From an uncultured Chloroflexota bacterium (GTDB lineage Bacteria; Chloroflexota; Anaerolineae; Anaerolineales; Anaerolineaceae): a stretch of 64,000 nt of DNA. The position numbers and the translations under genes are program-made. The DNA lies in contig CADACE010000005.1 in assembly GCA_902786265.1 (NCBI GenBank), forward strand, positions 62,001-126,000, written 5' to 3'. Below the pieces are notes generated by a model. It saw only the letters and a program-made list of their open reading frames with translations. It was not told the DNA's origin and searched no databases. This document shows positions 8,649 to 16,961 of the stretch, in pieces (positions within the stretch are counted from its first letter, which is position 1; every line of letters starts with the position of its first letter).

Positions 8649-11600
8649 ATGAAAAAAACAATATTTTTCATCAGTTTAATAATGCTTATCATAATCAGCG
8701 GAATTTGCGGAGCTGAAGATTATAACGGTCTATCGCAAAAGATGCTGAACGGGAGGCCTATCGGTATACAAACCGGGACAAGTTTTGCGCAGATCGTTGA
8801 ATCAAATCTTCCCGATTCCAGAATCTTTTACTACAACTCGGTTCCCGACCTTGTTGCAGCGCTGACAGGAAACAAGATCGACGGGTTCCCAATCGATGAG
8901 CCGGTGATTCGATATATCATGGGAGAAAACAAAAAAATCGTCTATATTCCCGAAAAACTGGATCCGTTTGATTTCGCCTTTGTATTCAAAAAAAATGAGA
9001 ACGGGAAAAAACTGCGTGACCAGATCAGCGAATTCATGAATCAGCTCAAAGCGGACGGAACGCTGGACGATTTGGAAGAGATTTGGTTCGGTGCGGATGC
9101 GAGCAAAAAAGTTCTGCCGGACTATGCGTCTTTTTCTGCAGAGAACGGTGTTCTGAAGCTGGCTACAGAAGCCGCGAACCCACCGTTTGATTACATCAGC
9201 GGAAAAAATATTACCGGCTATGAGATCGATATTGCCGCGCGTTTCTGCGAAAAGTACGGTTATGGTCTTGAAATCAAGGATATGGGGTTTGATGCAATTC
9301 TTCCTTCGGTTCAATCCGGAAAGTTTGATTTTGGCTGTGCCACCATCACTATTACGGAAGAGAGAGCAGAAAATGTTTATTTTTCTGAACCGGATTATTC
9401 GGGCGGAGTTGTTTTTGCCATTCGTTCAGAGGAATCGGTAAAAATCACTGAAAACAATTCTTCGATTCTTAGCACGGAAGACAATTCTCCGGACCTCAGC
9501 ATGGAAGACATGAACGGGAAGCGTATTGGCACACTGACCGGTTCTATCGGCGGCACCGCAATTGAAGAGAACTTTCCTGATTCGGAAGTGCTTTACTTCG
9601 ACACCATAACAGATATGCTGACCGCGCTGCAGGCCGGGAAAATCGACGGGATGTGTTATGACGATTCTGTTTTCAAGTTTATGCAATTAGAAGTTAAAAA
9701 CCTGGAAATTCTGGATGGCTATCTGGTTTCGTCTGAATATGCCCCGATTTTCCCGAAAAACGAAAAAGGGCAGGCACTTGCCGACCAATACAGCGAATTT
9801 GTGAAAAAGCTCTGGGCGGATGGAACCATTGAGGAAATTGACGAGACCTGGTTTGGAGCTGATGAGGAGTCCTCTGGCATCCCGGATTATGAGAACCTTC
9901 CCGATATCAACGGAACGCTCCATATGGCAGCGGATCTTTCACAGGTGCCTTTTGTCATGATGGTCAACGACCGCATCGTCGGGTATGATGTGGATATCGC
10001 GGCCCGCTTCTGTGAAGCTAACGGCTACCGTCTGGAGATCGAGCCGATGAATTTTGCTTCCATTATTCCGGCTGTGGTCAGCGGAAAATGTGATTTTGCC
10101 TCCAGTAATTTCACCGTCACACCGGAACGGGCGGAAAGTGTGATTTTCTCGGAACCGGTCTATCGCGGCGGATTGACCATCGCGGTATTGGATGCGGACG
10201 GGAAACTGGATAAAGCTGAGGATAATACCTCTGAACAGAAACCCGGGCCGGAGCATGCTGAAAACGGAACCGCTATTCCTGAATACAAAGATTTTTCCGA
10301 ATTGAGCGGCAAAACAGTCTCCATGCTGACGGGTGCGCCTTTTGAAGAGCTTATCCGCTCCAAGGTGCCGAATGTCGGCTCCTTCTCTTACTTTAACAAC
10401 ATGGCGGATATCATCCTGGCATTGAAATCCGGAAAAACAGATGCCTGTTTAAATAACAACGCGATTGCTCAGTTAGCTGTAAACCGTGACCCGAAAATCG
10501 CGCTGTTTCCTCAAAGTCTGCAGGAGAGCACCTTTGGTATTGCCTTTGCGGACGGCGACCCCAACAGGGATAAATGGCAGGCCGCTTTTGATTCCCTTGA
10601 TGAAAAGACGATCCGGTCTGTATGGGAAAAATGGACGGGCGCGGATGAAAGCGTAAAAATTCTTCCCGAACAGGATTGGCCGGGTTCGAACGGAACAGTA
10701 AAAGCAGCAGTGGTTGATACCCTGGAACCGATGAGCTACATCGGACGGAACGGACAGCTCATGGGCTTCGATATCGAAATGATCCTTTTGATGGCGAAGG
10801 AACTGGACGTCCATGTTGAATTTACCGGTATGGAATTTTCCGCAATTCTTGCTTCAGTACAATCCGGCAAAGCACTTTTGGGTGCCGGATCCATTATAAT
10901 CACGCCGGAGAGGGAAGAAGCTGTGGATTTTGTATCCTATTATCCTGCCGCATTCGTTTTGGTCGTAAGGAGCGTTTCAGATCAGGAGACAGACTCAAAA
11001 GCTTTGTCAGATGAAAAGAAAGGTTTATCTCTGGACGATTTGAACGGGAAACCGCTCGGAGTCCAGACCGGAACCAGCTTTGGTCCGATGATGGAGTCGA
11101 ATTTTCCGGATTCGATAATTTCCTATTACAATTCGAACACAGATCTGGTGACAGCACTGACAAGCAATAAAATCGTAAGTTTTCCGGTCGATGAACCCGT
11201 CATCCGCTATATCATGGGCGAAAATGACAGGATCTCGTTTATTCCTGAATATGTAGACCCCTTTGAATTTGGGTGCATCTTCCGAAAAAATGATGCAGGG
11301 AAAAAACTTCTCGATGAATTTAATGAATTTATCGAACAGATCCAAAAGGATGGTACTTTTGATGAACTGCAGAACGTCTGGTTCGGATCTGATGAGAGCA
11401 AAAAAGTCCTGCCGAACATTGAGGAACTCCCCGGTCCGAACGGTAAATTGACGATGGCGACTGAAGCGCTGTACCCGCCTTTCCAATATGTTAATGAAAA
11501 TCAAATCGTTGGGTATGAAATTGATCTGGCCATACGCTTCTGTGAAAAATACGGCTACAAACTTGAGATCAAAAACATGAGCCTGGATTCGATTTTGCCC

Positions 11601-13253
11601 TCGATACAGTCAGGAAAATATGACTTTGGCTGTTCCGCTTTCACTATTACCGAAGAGCGGGCGGAAAGCGTTTATTTCTCCGTACCGGACTATTCCGGAG
11701 GTGTCGTGATGGCAATTCTGAATCCTGAAAAGGCTGCAGGTTCAGATTCCGATATCTCTGACAATTTCGATCAGGTGCCGGCGGGAAAATACAGCTCCTT
11801 CGATGAACTGGACGGGAAACAGATCGGAGTGCAGACAGGAACCAATTTCGATGACATGGTCCTTGCCGAGATGCCAAATGCCAATGTGCTTTATTTCAAC
11901 AACAAAGCTGATATGGTCGGTGCCCTGCAGACCGGGAAAATCGATGCTTACGTGATCGATGAGCCTGTGATCCGGTTTGAAATGAGGCAAAATTCTGATC
12001 TCACCTATATTCCGGAATATCTGGATACATACGATTTTGGTTATGTTTTCGTAAAAAATGAGAAAGGACAGACACTTCAAAAAGAGGTAAATGAATTTCT
12101 GGAACAGATAAAATCCGACGGGACGCTCGAAAAAATTGAAGACCAATGGATCAATGGCGATGAGAGCGGGTGGAAAGTTGATGATTACAAGTCATTCCCG
12201 GCACCAAAGGGAATTATTCATGTCGTGACAGAACCGTTGTATGAGCCCTTTGGTTTTATCTACAATGGCGAGATCGTCGGGTATGAAGATGACATCATTG
12301 TCCGGTTTTGCAAGGAATATGGTTACGGACTGGAATTCATCAACACGAGTTATGACTCCATTCTGCCCTCCATCCAGGCAGGAAAATATGAGATCGGTGC
12401 CGCGGGTCTGACAGTGACCGATGAACGAGCGAACAGTGTTTTGTTCTCTGAACCGTATTATCACGGAGGAACTGTTCTGGTAGTACAAAAAGCGGAAGAA
12501 AAAGCTGCAGAGAAAGCTCCTTCACCGCTGAAGACCTTCCTGGCAGGTACACAGGAAAGCTTCAGCAAGACCTTTATTCGGGAAAGCCGCTGGAAGCTGT
12601 TCCTGCAGGGGATCCTGACGACACTATTGATCACGCTGCTTTCAATCCTTTTCGGGACCATACTCGGTTTTCTGCTCTTCATGCTCTGCCGTAACGGGAA
12701 CCCGGCTGCTAACGCAGTAACAGCTGTCTGTTTGTGGCTGGTACAGGGCATGCCGATGGTGGTTTTGCTGATGATATTGTATTATGTGATCTTTGGCTCT
12801 TCTTCCATCAGCGGTGCCGCGGTCGCTGTGATCGGTTTTACACTGACTTTCGGAGCTTCCGTATTCGGTTTGCTGCGAATGGGAGTCGGAGCCATAGATA
12901 AAGGACAATATGAAGCAGCCTACGCGCTGGGGTTCAGCAATCCGAAGACCTTCTTCAAAATCATTCTCCCGCAGGCGATCCCGCACGTCATGCCGGCTTA
13001 CAAAGGCGAAATCATCGGTCTGCTGAAAGCTACCGCGGTCGTCGGGTATGTTGCGGTGCAGGACCTGACAAAGATGGGGGATATTGTCCGTAGCCGGACC
13101 TATGAAGCCTTCTTCCCGCTTATCGCGGTAACGATCATATATTTCCTTCTGGAAGCCATTCTGGGGTTGATCATCCGTTGGATCTCGGTCAGGGTCGATC
13201 CGAAGAAAAGGAATCTCAACAACATTCTGAAAGGGGTAAAGGACAATGATTAA
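8649..13253 (+). CDS. Five-module substrate-binding/permease fusion of an amino acid ABC importer
   Basis: 1534 residues: a signal sequence, five repeated type 3 (polar amino acid) binding modules, then one permease. Each module runs back half then front half. The back half (LNGKxIGVQTGT ... DGT ... WFG) starts near residues 28, 283, 549, 793 and 1051. The front half (NG.L.MATE..PPF ... GYEIDIAARFCE ... TITEERAE..FSEP) starts near 166, 421, 681, 931 and 1187. Free SBP_bac_3 proteins have the reverse order. Long polar linkers follow the front halves, which fits circular permutation. Module 3 lacks the Asp of the conserved IDEP block (it reads LNNN). Modules 1 and 4 are close copies. The permease (about 1305-1525) has the EAA loop (YEAAYALGFSNPKTFFKI). 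The gene overlaps the ATPase gene by 8 bases. Exported modules should feed a homodimeric permease; the ligands are unknown. Confidence 0.9.
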   Translation: MKKTIFFISLIMLIIISGICGAEDYNGLSQKMLNGRPIGIQTGTSFAQIVESNLPDSRIFYYNSVPDLVAALTGNKIDGFPIDEPVIRYIMGENKKIVYIPEKLDPFDFAFVFKKNENGKKLRDQISEFMNQLKADGTLDDLEEIWFGADASKKVLPDYASFSAENGVLKLATEAANPPFDYISGKNITGYEIDIAARFCEKYGYGLEIKDMGFDAILPSVQSGKFDFGCATITITEERAENVYFSEPDYSGGVVFAIRSEESVKITENNSSILSTEDNSPDLSMEDMNGKRIGTLTGSIGGTAIEENFPDSEVLYFDTITDMLTALQAGKIDGMCYDDSVFKFMQLEVKNLEILDGYLVSSEYAPIFPKNEKGQALADQYSEFVKKLWADGTIEEIDETWFGADEESSGIPDYENLPDINGTLHMAADLSQVPFVMMVNDRIVGYDVDIAARFCEANGYRLEIEPMNFASIIPAVVSGKCDFASSNFTVTPERAESVIFSEPVYRGGLTIAVLDADGKLDKAEDNTSEQKPGPEHAENGTAIPEYKDFSELSGKTVSMLTGAPFEELIRSKVPNVGSFSYFNNMADIILALKSGKTDACLNNNAIAQLAVNRDPKIALFPQSLQESTFGIAFADGDPNRDKWQAAFDSLDEKTIRSVWEKWTGADESVKILPEQDWPGSNGTVKAAVVDTLEPMSYIGRNGQLMGFDIEMILLMAKELDVHVEFTGMEFSAILASVQSGKALLGAGSIIITPEREEAVDFVSYYPAAFVLVVRSVSDQETDSKALSDEKKGLSLDDLNGKPLGVQTGTSFGPMMESNFPDSIISYYNSNTDLVTALTSNKIVSFPVDEPVIRYIMGENDRISFIPEYVDPFEFGCIFRKNDAGKKLLDEFNEFIEQIQKDGTFDELQNVWFGSDESKKVLPNIEELPGPNGKLTMATEALYPPFQYVNENQIVGYEIDLAIRFCEKYGYKLEIKNMSLDSILPSIQSGKYDFGCSAFTITEERAESVYFSVPDYSGGVVMAILNPEKAAGSDSDISDNFDQVPAGKYSSFDELDGKQIGVQTGTNFDDMVLAEMPNANVLYFNNKADMVGALQTGKIDAYVIDEPVIRFEMRQNSDLTYIPEYLDTYDFGYVFVKNEKGQTLQKEVNEFLEQIKSDGTLEKIEDQWINGDESGWKVDDYKSFPAPKGIIHVVTEPLYEPFGFIYNGEIVGYEDDIIVRFCKEYGYGLEFINTSYDSILPSIQAGKYEIGAAGLTVTDERANSVLFSEPYYHGGTVLVVQKAEEKAAEKAPSPLKTFLAGTQESFSKTFIRESRWKLFLQGILTTLLITLLSILFGTILGFLLFMLCRNGNPAANAVTAVCLWLVQGMPMVVLLMILYYVIFGSSSISGAAVAVIGFTLTFGASVFGLLRMGVGAIDKGQYEAAYALGFSNPKTFFKIILPQAIPHVMPAYKGEIIGLLKATAVVGYVAVQDLTKMGDIVRSRTYEAFFPLIAVTIIYFLLEAILGLIIRWISVRVDPKKRNLNNILKGVKDND

Positions 13254-14334
13254 GATCGAACATTTGAAAAAAGAATATCCCAACGCGGTCCCTTTGAAGG
13301 ATGTGAATGTGGAGATCAACGATGGGGATGTGATTGCCGTGATCGGTCCCTCGGGAACAGGAAAAAGTACCCTGCTGCGCAGCATCAATATGCTGGAAAA
13401 GCCGACAAGCGGACACATCTGGGTAGATGACGTCGAAGTAACCGACCCGAAATGCGACCTGGGCAAAGTGCGTCAGAAAATGGGTATGGTTTTCCAGTCT
13501 TTCAACCTCTTCGGACACCTGACGGTCATCGAAAACATCATGCTGGCGCCTATGGAACTGCTGAAAAAGAGCAGGCAGGAAGCCTATACGAACGGCATGA
13601 ATCTGCTGCGGATGGTCGGGCTGGCGGAAAAGGCACTGAACTTCCCGGATGAACTTTCCGGCGGACAGAAACAGCGTATCGCGATCGCCCGGACTCTGGC
13701 GATGGATCCGGATATTATTCTGTTGGATGAACCGACCAGTGCTCTGGATCCCACGATGGTGGGAGAGGTCCAGGCGGTGATCCGTGATCTGGCAAAAACC
13801 GGAAAAACCATGATGATCGTCACTCATGAAATGAACTTTGCCCGCGCTATCTCCAACCGGGTGTTTTATATGGACCAGGGCGGTATCTATGAAGACGGTA
13901 CGCCGGAGCAGATCTTTGATAATCCGCAGAGGGAAAACACCCGCCGCTTTATCCGCAAGCTGAAGGTTTTCGAACTGAACATCGACAGTAAAGATTATGA
14001 CTTCCTTGTGGCAATAAGCGCGATCGAACAATATTGCCATAAGAACCAGATCCCGACGAAAATGACCTATCACATCCATCAGGTATATGAGGAACTGGTT
14101 CAGCAGATACTGCTCCCGACGCTGAATGAGCCTCATATTCATGTAGTGATAGAATATTCCGAATCAAACGAGAGCACTGATTTTTCTGTCAGTTATAACG
14201 GCGAGCCCTTTGACGTAACCCAAAAAGGCGATGCCCTGTCATTGTCAATATTGAAGAGTGCCGCAGCGGAAATGAATTATTCCGTGGATACGGATGAATA
14301 CGGTAATCACGTAAAGCTTCGTATTACCGCCTGA
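13246..14334 (+). CDS. Amino acid ABC transporter ATPase with GHKL-like C-terminal extension
   Basis: 362 residues. Residues 1-240 are a GlnQ/HisP-type ATPase: Walker A GPSGTGKST, Q-loop VFQSFNLF, signature LSGGQKQR, Walker B IILLDEPTSALD and switch His in IVTHEM. A further 120 residues are not part of the usual ATPase. Their pattern (VYEELVQQIL, then beta strands with VSYNGEPFD and a final HVKLRI) resembles the HATPase_c_2 fold of anti-sigma kinases, but the N-box Asn and the glycine-rich lid are not conserved, so ATP binding there is doubtful. It overlaps the permease gene and is certainly its partner. The extension could sense a ligand or regulate transport; that is inference. Confidence 0.88.
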   Translation: MIKIEHLKKEYPNAVPLKDVNVEINDGDVIAVIGPSGTGKSTLLRSINMLEKPTSGHIWVDDVEVTDPKCDLGKVRQKMGMVFQSFNLFGHLTVIENIMLAPMELLKKSRQEAYTNGMNLLRMVGLAEKALNFPDELSGGQKQRIAIARTLAMDPDIILLDEPTSALDPTMVGEVQAVIRDLAKTGKTMMIVTHEMNFARAISNRVFYMDQGGIYEDGTPEQIFDNPQRENTRRFIRKLKVFELNIDSKDYDFLVAISAIEQYCHKNQIPTKMTYHIHQVYEELVQQILLPTLNEPHIHVVIEYSESNESTDFSVSYNGEPFDVTQKGDALSLSILKSAAAEMNYSVDTDEYGNHVKLRITA

Positions 14335-14396
14335 TGAGAAAGAATGTTTATACTTTGGATCCAGAATCAAATCTTGGAGCAACAGAGGAGACTGCT

Positions 14397-16370
14397 ATGA
14401 AGAAAATTTTTACAATGACCCTTTTGTGCGTTATAGCCGCAATGTTGGTTACCGGGGTATATGCTGCGCCGAATGCTCAGACCGTCACAGTTGAAAAAAG
14501 TGACGAAGAATCTGTGCTTTCTGCTGCATCTTCAACTGAAGCTCCCATTGCGGGAGAGTCGGAAACAGTTATGGTCAGCTTCCTGGGACCTGAAGGTACT
14601 TATACCGAAGAGGCTGCGCAGTTCTGGTTTCAGAGCGATGAACAGCTGAACCCAAAGCAAACGGTGGATGACGCCATTGCAGACGTATTGTCCGGCGATG
14701 CGGATTATGCCGTGATCCCTCAGGAAAACACCCTGGGCGGTGCCGTCGTGAGCTATGTGGACGCGCTGATCGGTGCGGAAGATGCTTACGTCGTTGGCGA
14801 AGTTGTGCTGCCGATCAGCCAGACACTGATGGGCGTACCGGGTGCGTCGCTCGATGATATCAAAACCGTCTGCTCCCATGTACAAGGCCTGACGCAGAGC
14901 GCACAGTGGCGAGCGGAAAACCTGCCGGATGCAATCACCGAAGAAATGCCCAGCACAGCGGCAGCGGCAAGCTACGTGGCGGAGCAGCAGGATAAATCAA
15001 TTGCTGCCATTGCGGCTCCGGGTGCAGCGCAGCTTTACGGTCTGGAGATCCTCGCCGAAAATGTTCAGATCACTGACGCGAATAAGACCCGCTTCTATGT
15101 TCTCTCCGATCAGGCGATTGAAGACGAAAGCCTGCCCCGGGCTGTATTTGTAGCAGCCTGCGAGGGCAGTCAGATCAGCGACATCATTGCCTCCGTCAGC
15201 GACGCGGGACTCGAGCTGGTTTCCCTGCATGACCGTCCCGAAGGCAGCCGCCTTGGCAATTACTATTATGTGATCGAAGTTGAAGACACAGCAGGAATAT
15301 CAGACGAACAGATCAGCACGGTAAGCGCATTGGATAATATACGCTTTGCGGGACGCTTTGATACTGCGGAAAAGAATACGAAAGCCTCCGAACCGGCCGG
15401 ATCAGAACCGGTGCTGCTCTCTGAATATTGGACGGAAGGCTCTGCTGCAGCGGAAAACATCAATGACTATCTCCGGGCTGTCACCGATGTGTCGTCACCC
15501 GACTATATTCCGGTGGAAGACCGGATCGCCGTGTTTGATCTGGACGGAACGCTGATGAGCGAGACCTACCCGTTCTGTTTTGAATATATGGTCTTCGCGG
15601 ATTACGCGCTGAACAGCGGAAGTGACACCATCACGGATGAGTTCAGGGCTGTGGCGCAGGAGATCATGGATGCCGCGGGGAAGGCAAAACCGGACGGCAT
15701 GAGCACCAGACAGGCTGCCGTGGGAGCAATCGCCTATAAGGGCATGACCATGCAGGAACTCGCAGAAGTTGTGAAAAACTTTAAAACCAGTGAAGCCTGG
15801 GGATTCTCCGGGATGACCCGCGGCGAAGCCTATTACAAGCCAATGGTCGAGCTGTTTGAAAAACTGCAGGAAAACGGCTTTACGGTCTATGTTGTCACTG
15901 CGACTGAACGCAACATCGTCCGGGAAGTGATCAAGGGAACACTCAACATCCCGCCTTCACATGTCATCGGCACGGAATATGGTTATACAGCGACCGGACA
16001 GGGCCCTGCAGCAGATGCGGATTACACCTTCAAGCCGACGGATCAGATCGTTTTCGACGGAAATTATTACGGAGAGAACGCGAAGACGAGCAAGGTGGAT
16101 GCCATTGTCCGCGAAATCGGGCAGCAGCCTGTGCTCGCGTTTGGGAACTCTTCCGGCGACCTGGCGATGGAGATCTACACCATTTCCGGCAATCCCTACA
16201 GAAGCGCGGCGTACATGGTGCTGGCTGACGATGAAGCCCGTGAATACGGGGATTCCGCCGGTGCGGCTGATAAGAGAGCATCCTATGAGGACATGGGGAT
16301 CGTTGTCATTTCCATGCGGGATGATTTCAAGACGATTTATGGTGACGGCGTGCTGAAAAATGTCCCATGA
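14397..16370 (+). CDS. Exported prephenate dehydratase-ACT-HAD phosphatase fusion
   Basis: 657 residues from the ATG at 14397, which has AGAGGAG upstream and opens a signal peptide ending VTGVYAAPNA; an ATG at 14334 would bury that peptide. Residues about 58-235 match prephenate dehydratase (FLGPEGTYTEEAA, VIPQENTLGGAV, a CSHVQGL block, catalytic-type NKTRF). About 245-325 look like its ACT regulatory domain (GLELVSLHDRPEGS). About 378-650 are a HAD phosphatase with VFDLDGTLM, VVTATE and FGNSSGDLAM. Dehydratases of this kind are normally cytosolic, so the signal peptide is odd. The dehydratase domain has a type 2 binding-protein fold, so it might bind rather than convert its ligand. It lies 62 bases after the ABC ATPase gene in the same direction. 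Confidence 0.8.
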   Translation: MKKIFTMTLLCVIAAMLVTGVYAAPNAQTVTVEKSDEESVLSAASSTEAPIAGESETVMVSFLGPEGTYTEEAAQFWFQSDEQLNPKQTVDDAIADVLSGDADYAVIPQENTLGGAVVSYVDALIGAEDAYVVGEVVLPISQTLMGVPGASLDDIKTVCSHVQGLTQSAQWRAENLPDAITEEMPSTAAAASYVAEQQDKSIAAIAAPGAAQLYGLEILAENVQITDANKTRFYVLSDQAIEDESLPRAVFVAACEGSQISDIIASVSDAGLELVSLHDRPEGSRLGNYYYVIEVEDTAGISDEQISTVSALDNIRFAGRFDTAEKNTKASEPAGSEPVLLSEYWTEGSAAAENINDYLRAVTDVSSPDYIPVEDRIAVFDLDGTLMSETYPFCFEYMVFADYALNSGSDTITDEFRAVAQEIMDAAGKAKPDGMSTRQAAVGAIAYKGMTMQELAEVVKNFKTSEAWGFSGMTRGEAYYKPMVELFEKLQENGFTVYVVTATERNIVREVIKGTLNIPPSHVIGTEYGYTATGQGPAADADYTFKPTDQIVFDGNYYGENAKTSKVDAIVREIGQQPVLAFGNSSGDLAMEIYTISGNPYRSAAYMVLADDEAREYGDSAGAADKRASYEDMGIVVISMRDDFKTIYGDGVLKNVP

Positions 16371-16448
16371 TAAATGTGACAGAGTAAAATTATGTGAGCA
16401 CAAACCGATAACTTGTAGAAATTTGGTAATCATATAATAGAGAAGCAG

Positions 16449-16519
16449 GCACAATGCCAGGCAGGATACCTGGAAAATACTTTCCGGGCTTCTGCATTCC
16501 GGCATTGTGCTTTATTTTT
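16449..16519 (+). terminator. Large hairpin terminator of the ABC operon
   Basis: GCACAATGCC (16449-16458) pairs with GGCATTGTGC (16501-16510), with inner pairing around CTGGAAA/TTTCCGG, followed by TTTATTTTT. The remaining sequence to 16961 holds no supported gene. It has a direct repeat ATGGTATTA near 16885, just upstream of the next gene. Confidence 0.7.
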
Positions 16520-16961
16520 CTCACTGGCAGCACTTTGGCTGTGGATACCCCGGTAATATCGGTCAGCCGCATATCAAGGATGGAAAGCTTATGGAAACAT
16601 CCCGCCGGCATGTTCAGCCGCAGGACTGATAAACATAAAGCTGAATTGAAAGGTATGGGCACAGAATTGAAAGAGACCCGCGGCAGTATGTCCCGGACAC
16701 AGAAGCTTTGGACCAGACAGGTACGGATACCGGCAGATTCCTCTGTGACATAATTCATACCCTTCCCGGTCCTGTCAACGGGATTTCGGCATTATATCCC
16801 AACTATGTCAGAACATTGCTCACCATATTGCCCGTACAATAAAGCAGTTCCGCTGTTTTTTAATTTCGCCTAAACGGGAAAAATATGGTATTAATGGTAT
16901 TAAGAGAAATTTATATCATCTTACCCGGGGCAGCCCGAATAAAAGAGAAGAGGGATCATCT

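Noticed and set aside
16454..16753. 99-codon plus-strand frame
   Set aside because: It starts within the terminator stem, has no ribosome site and no protein-like pattern.
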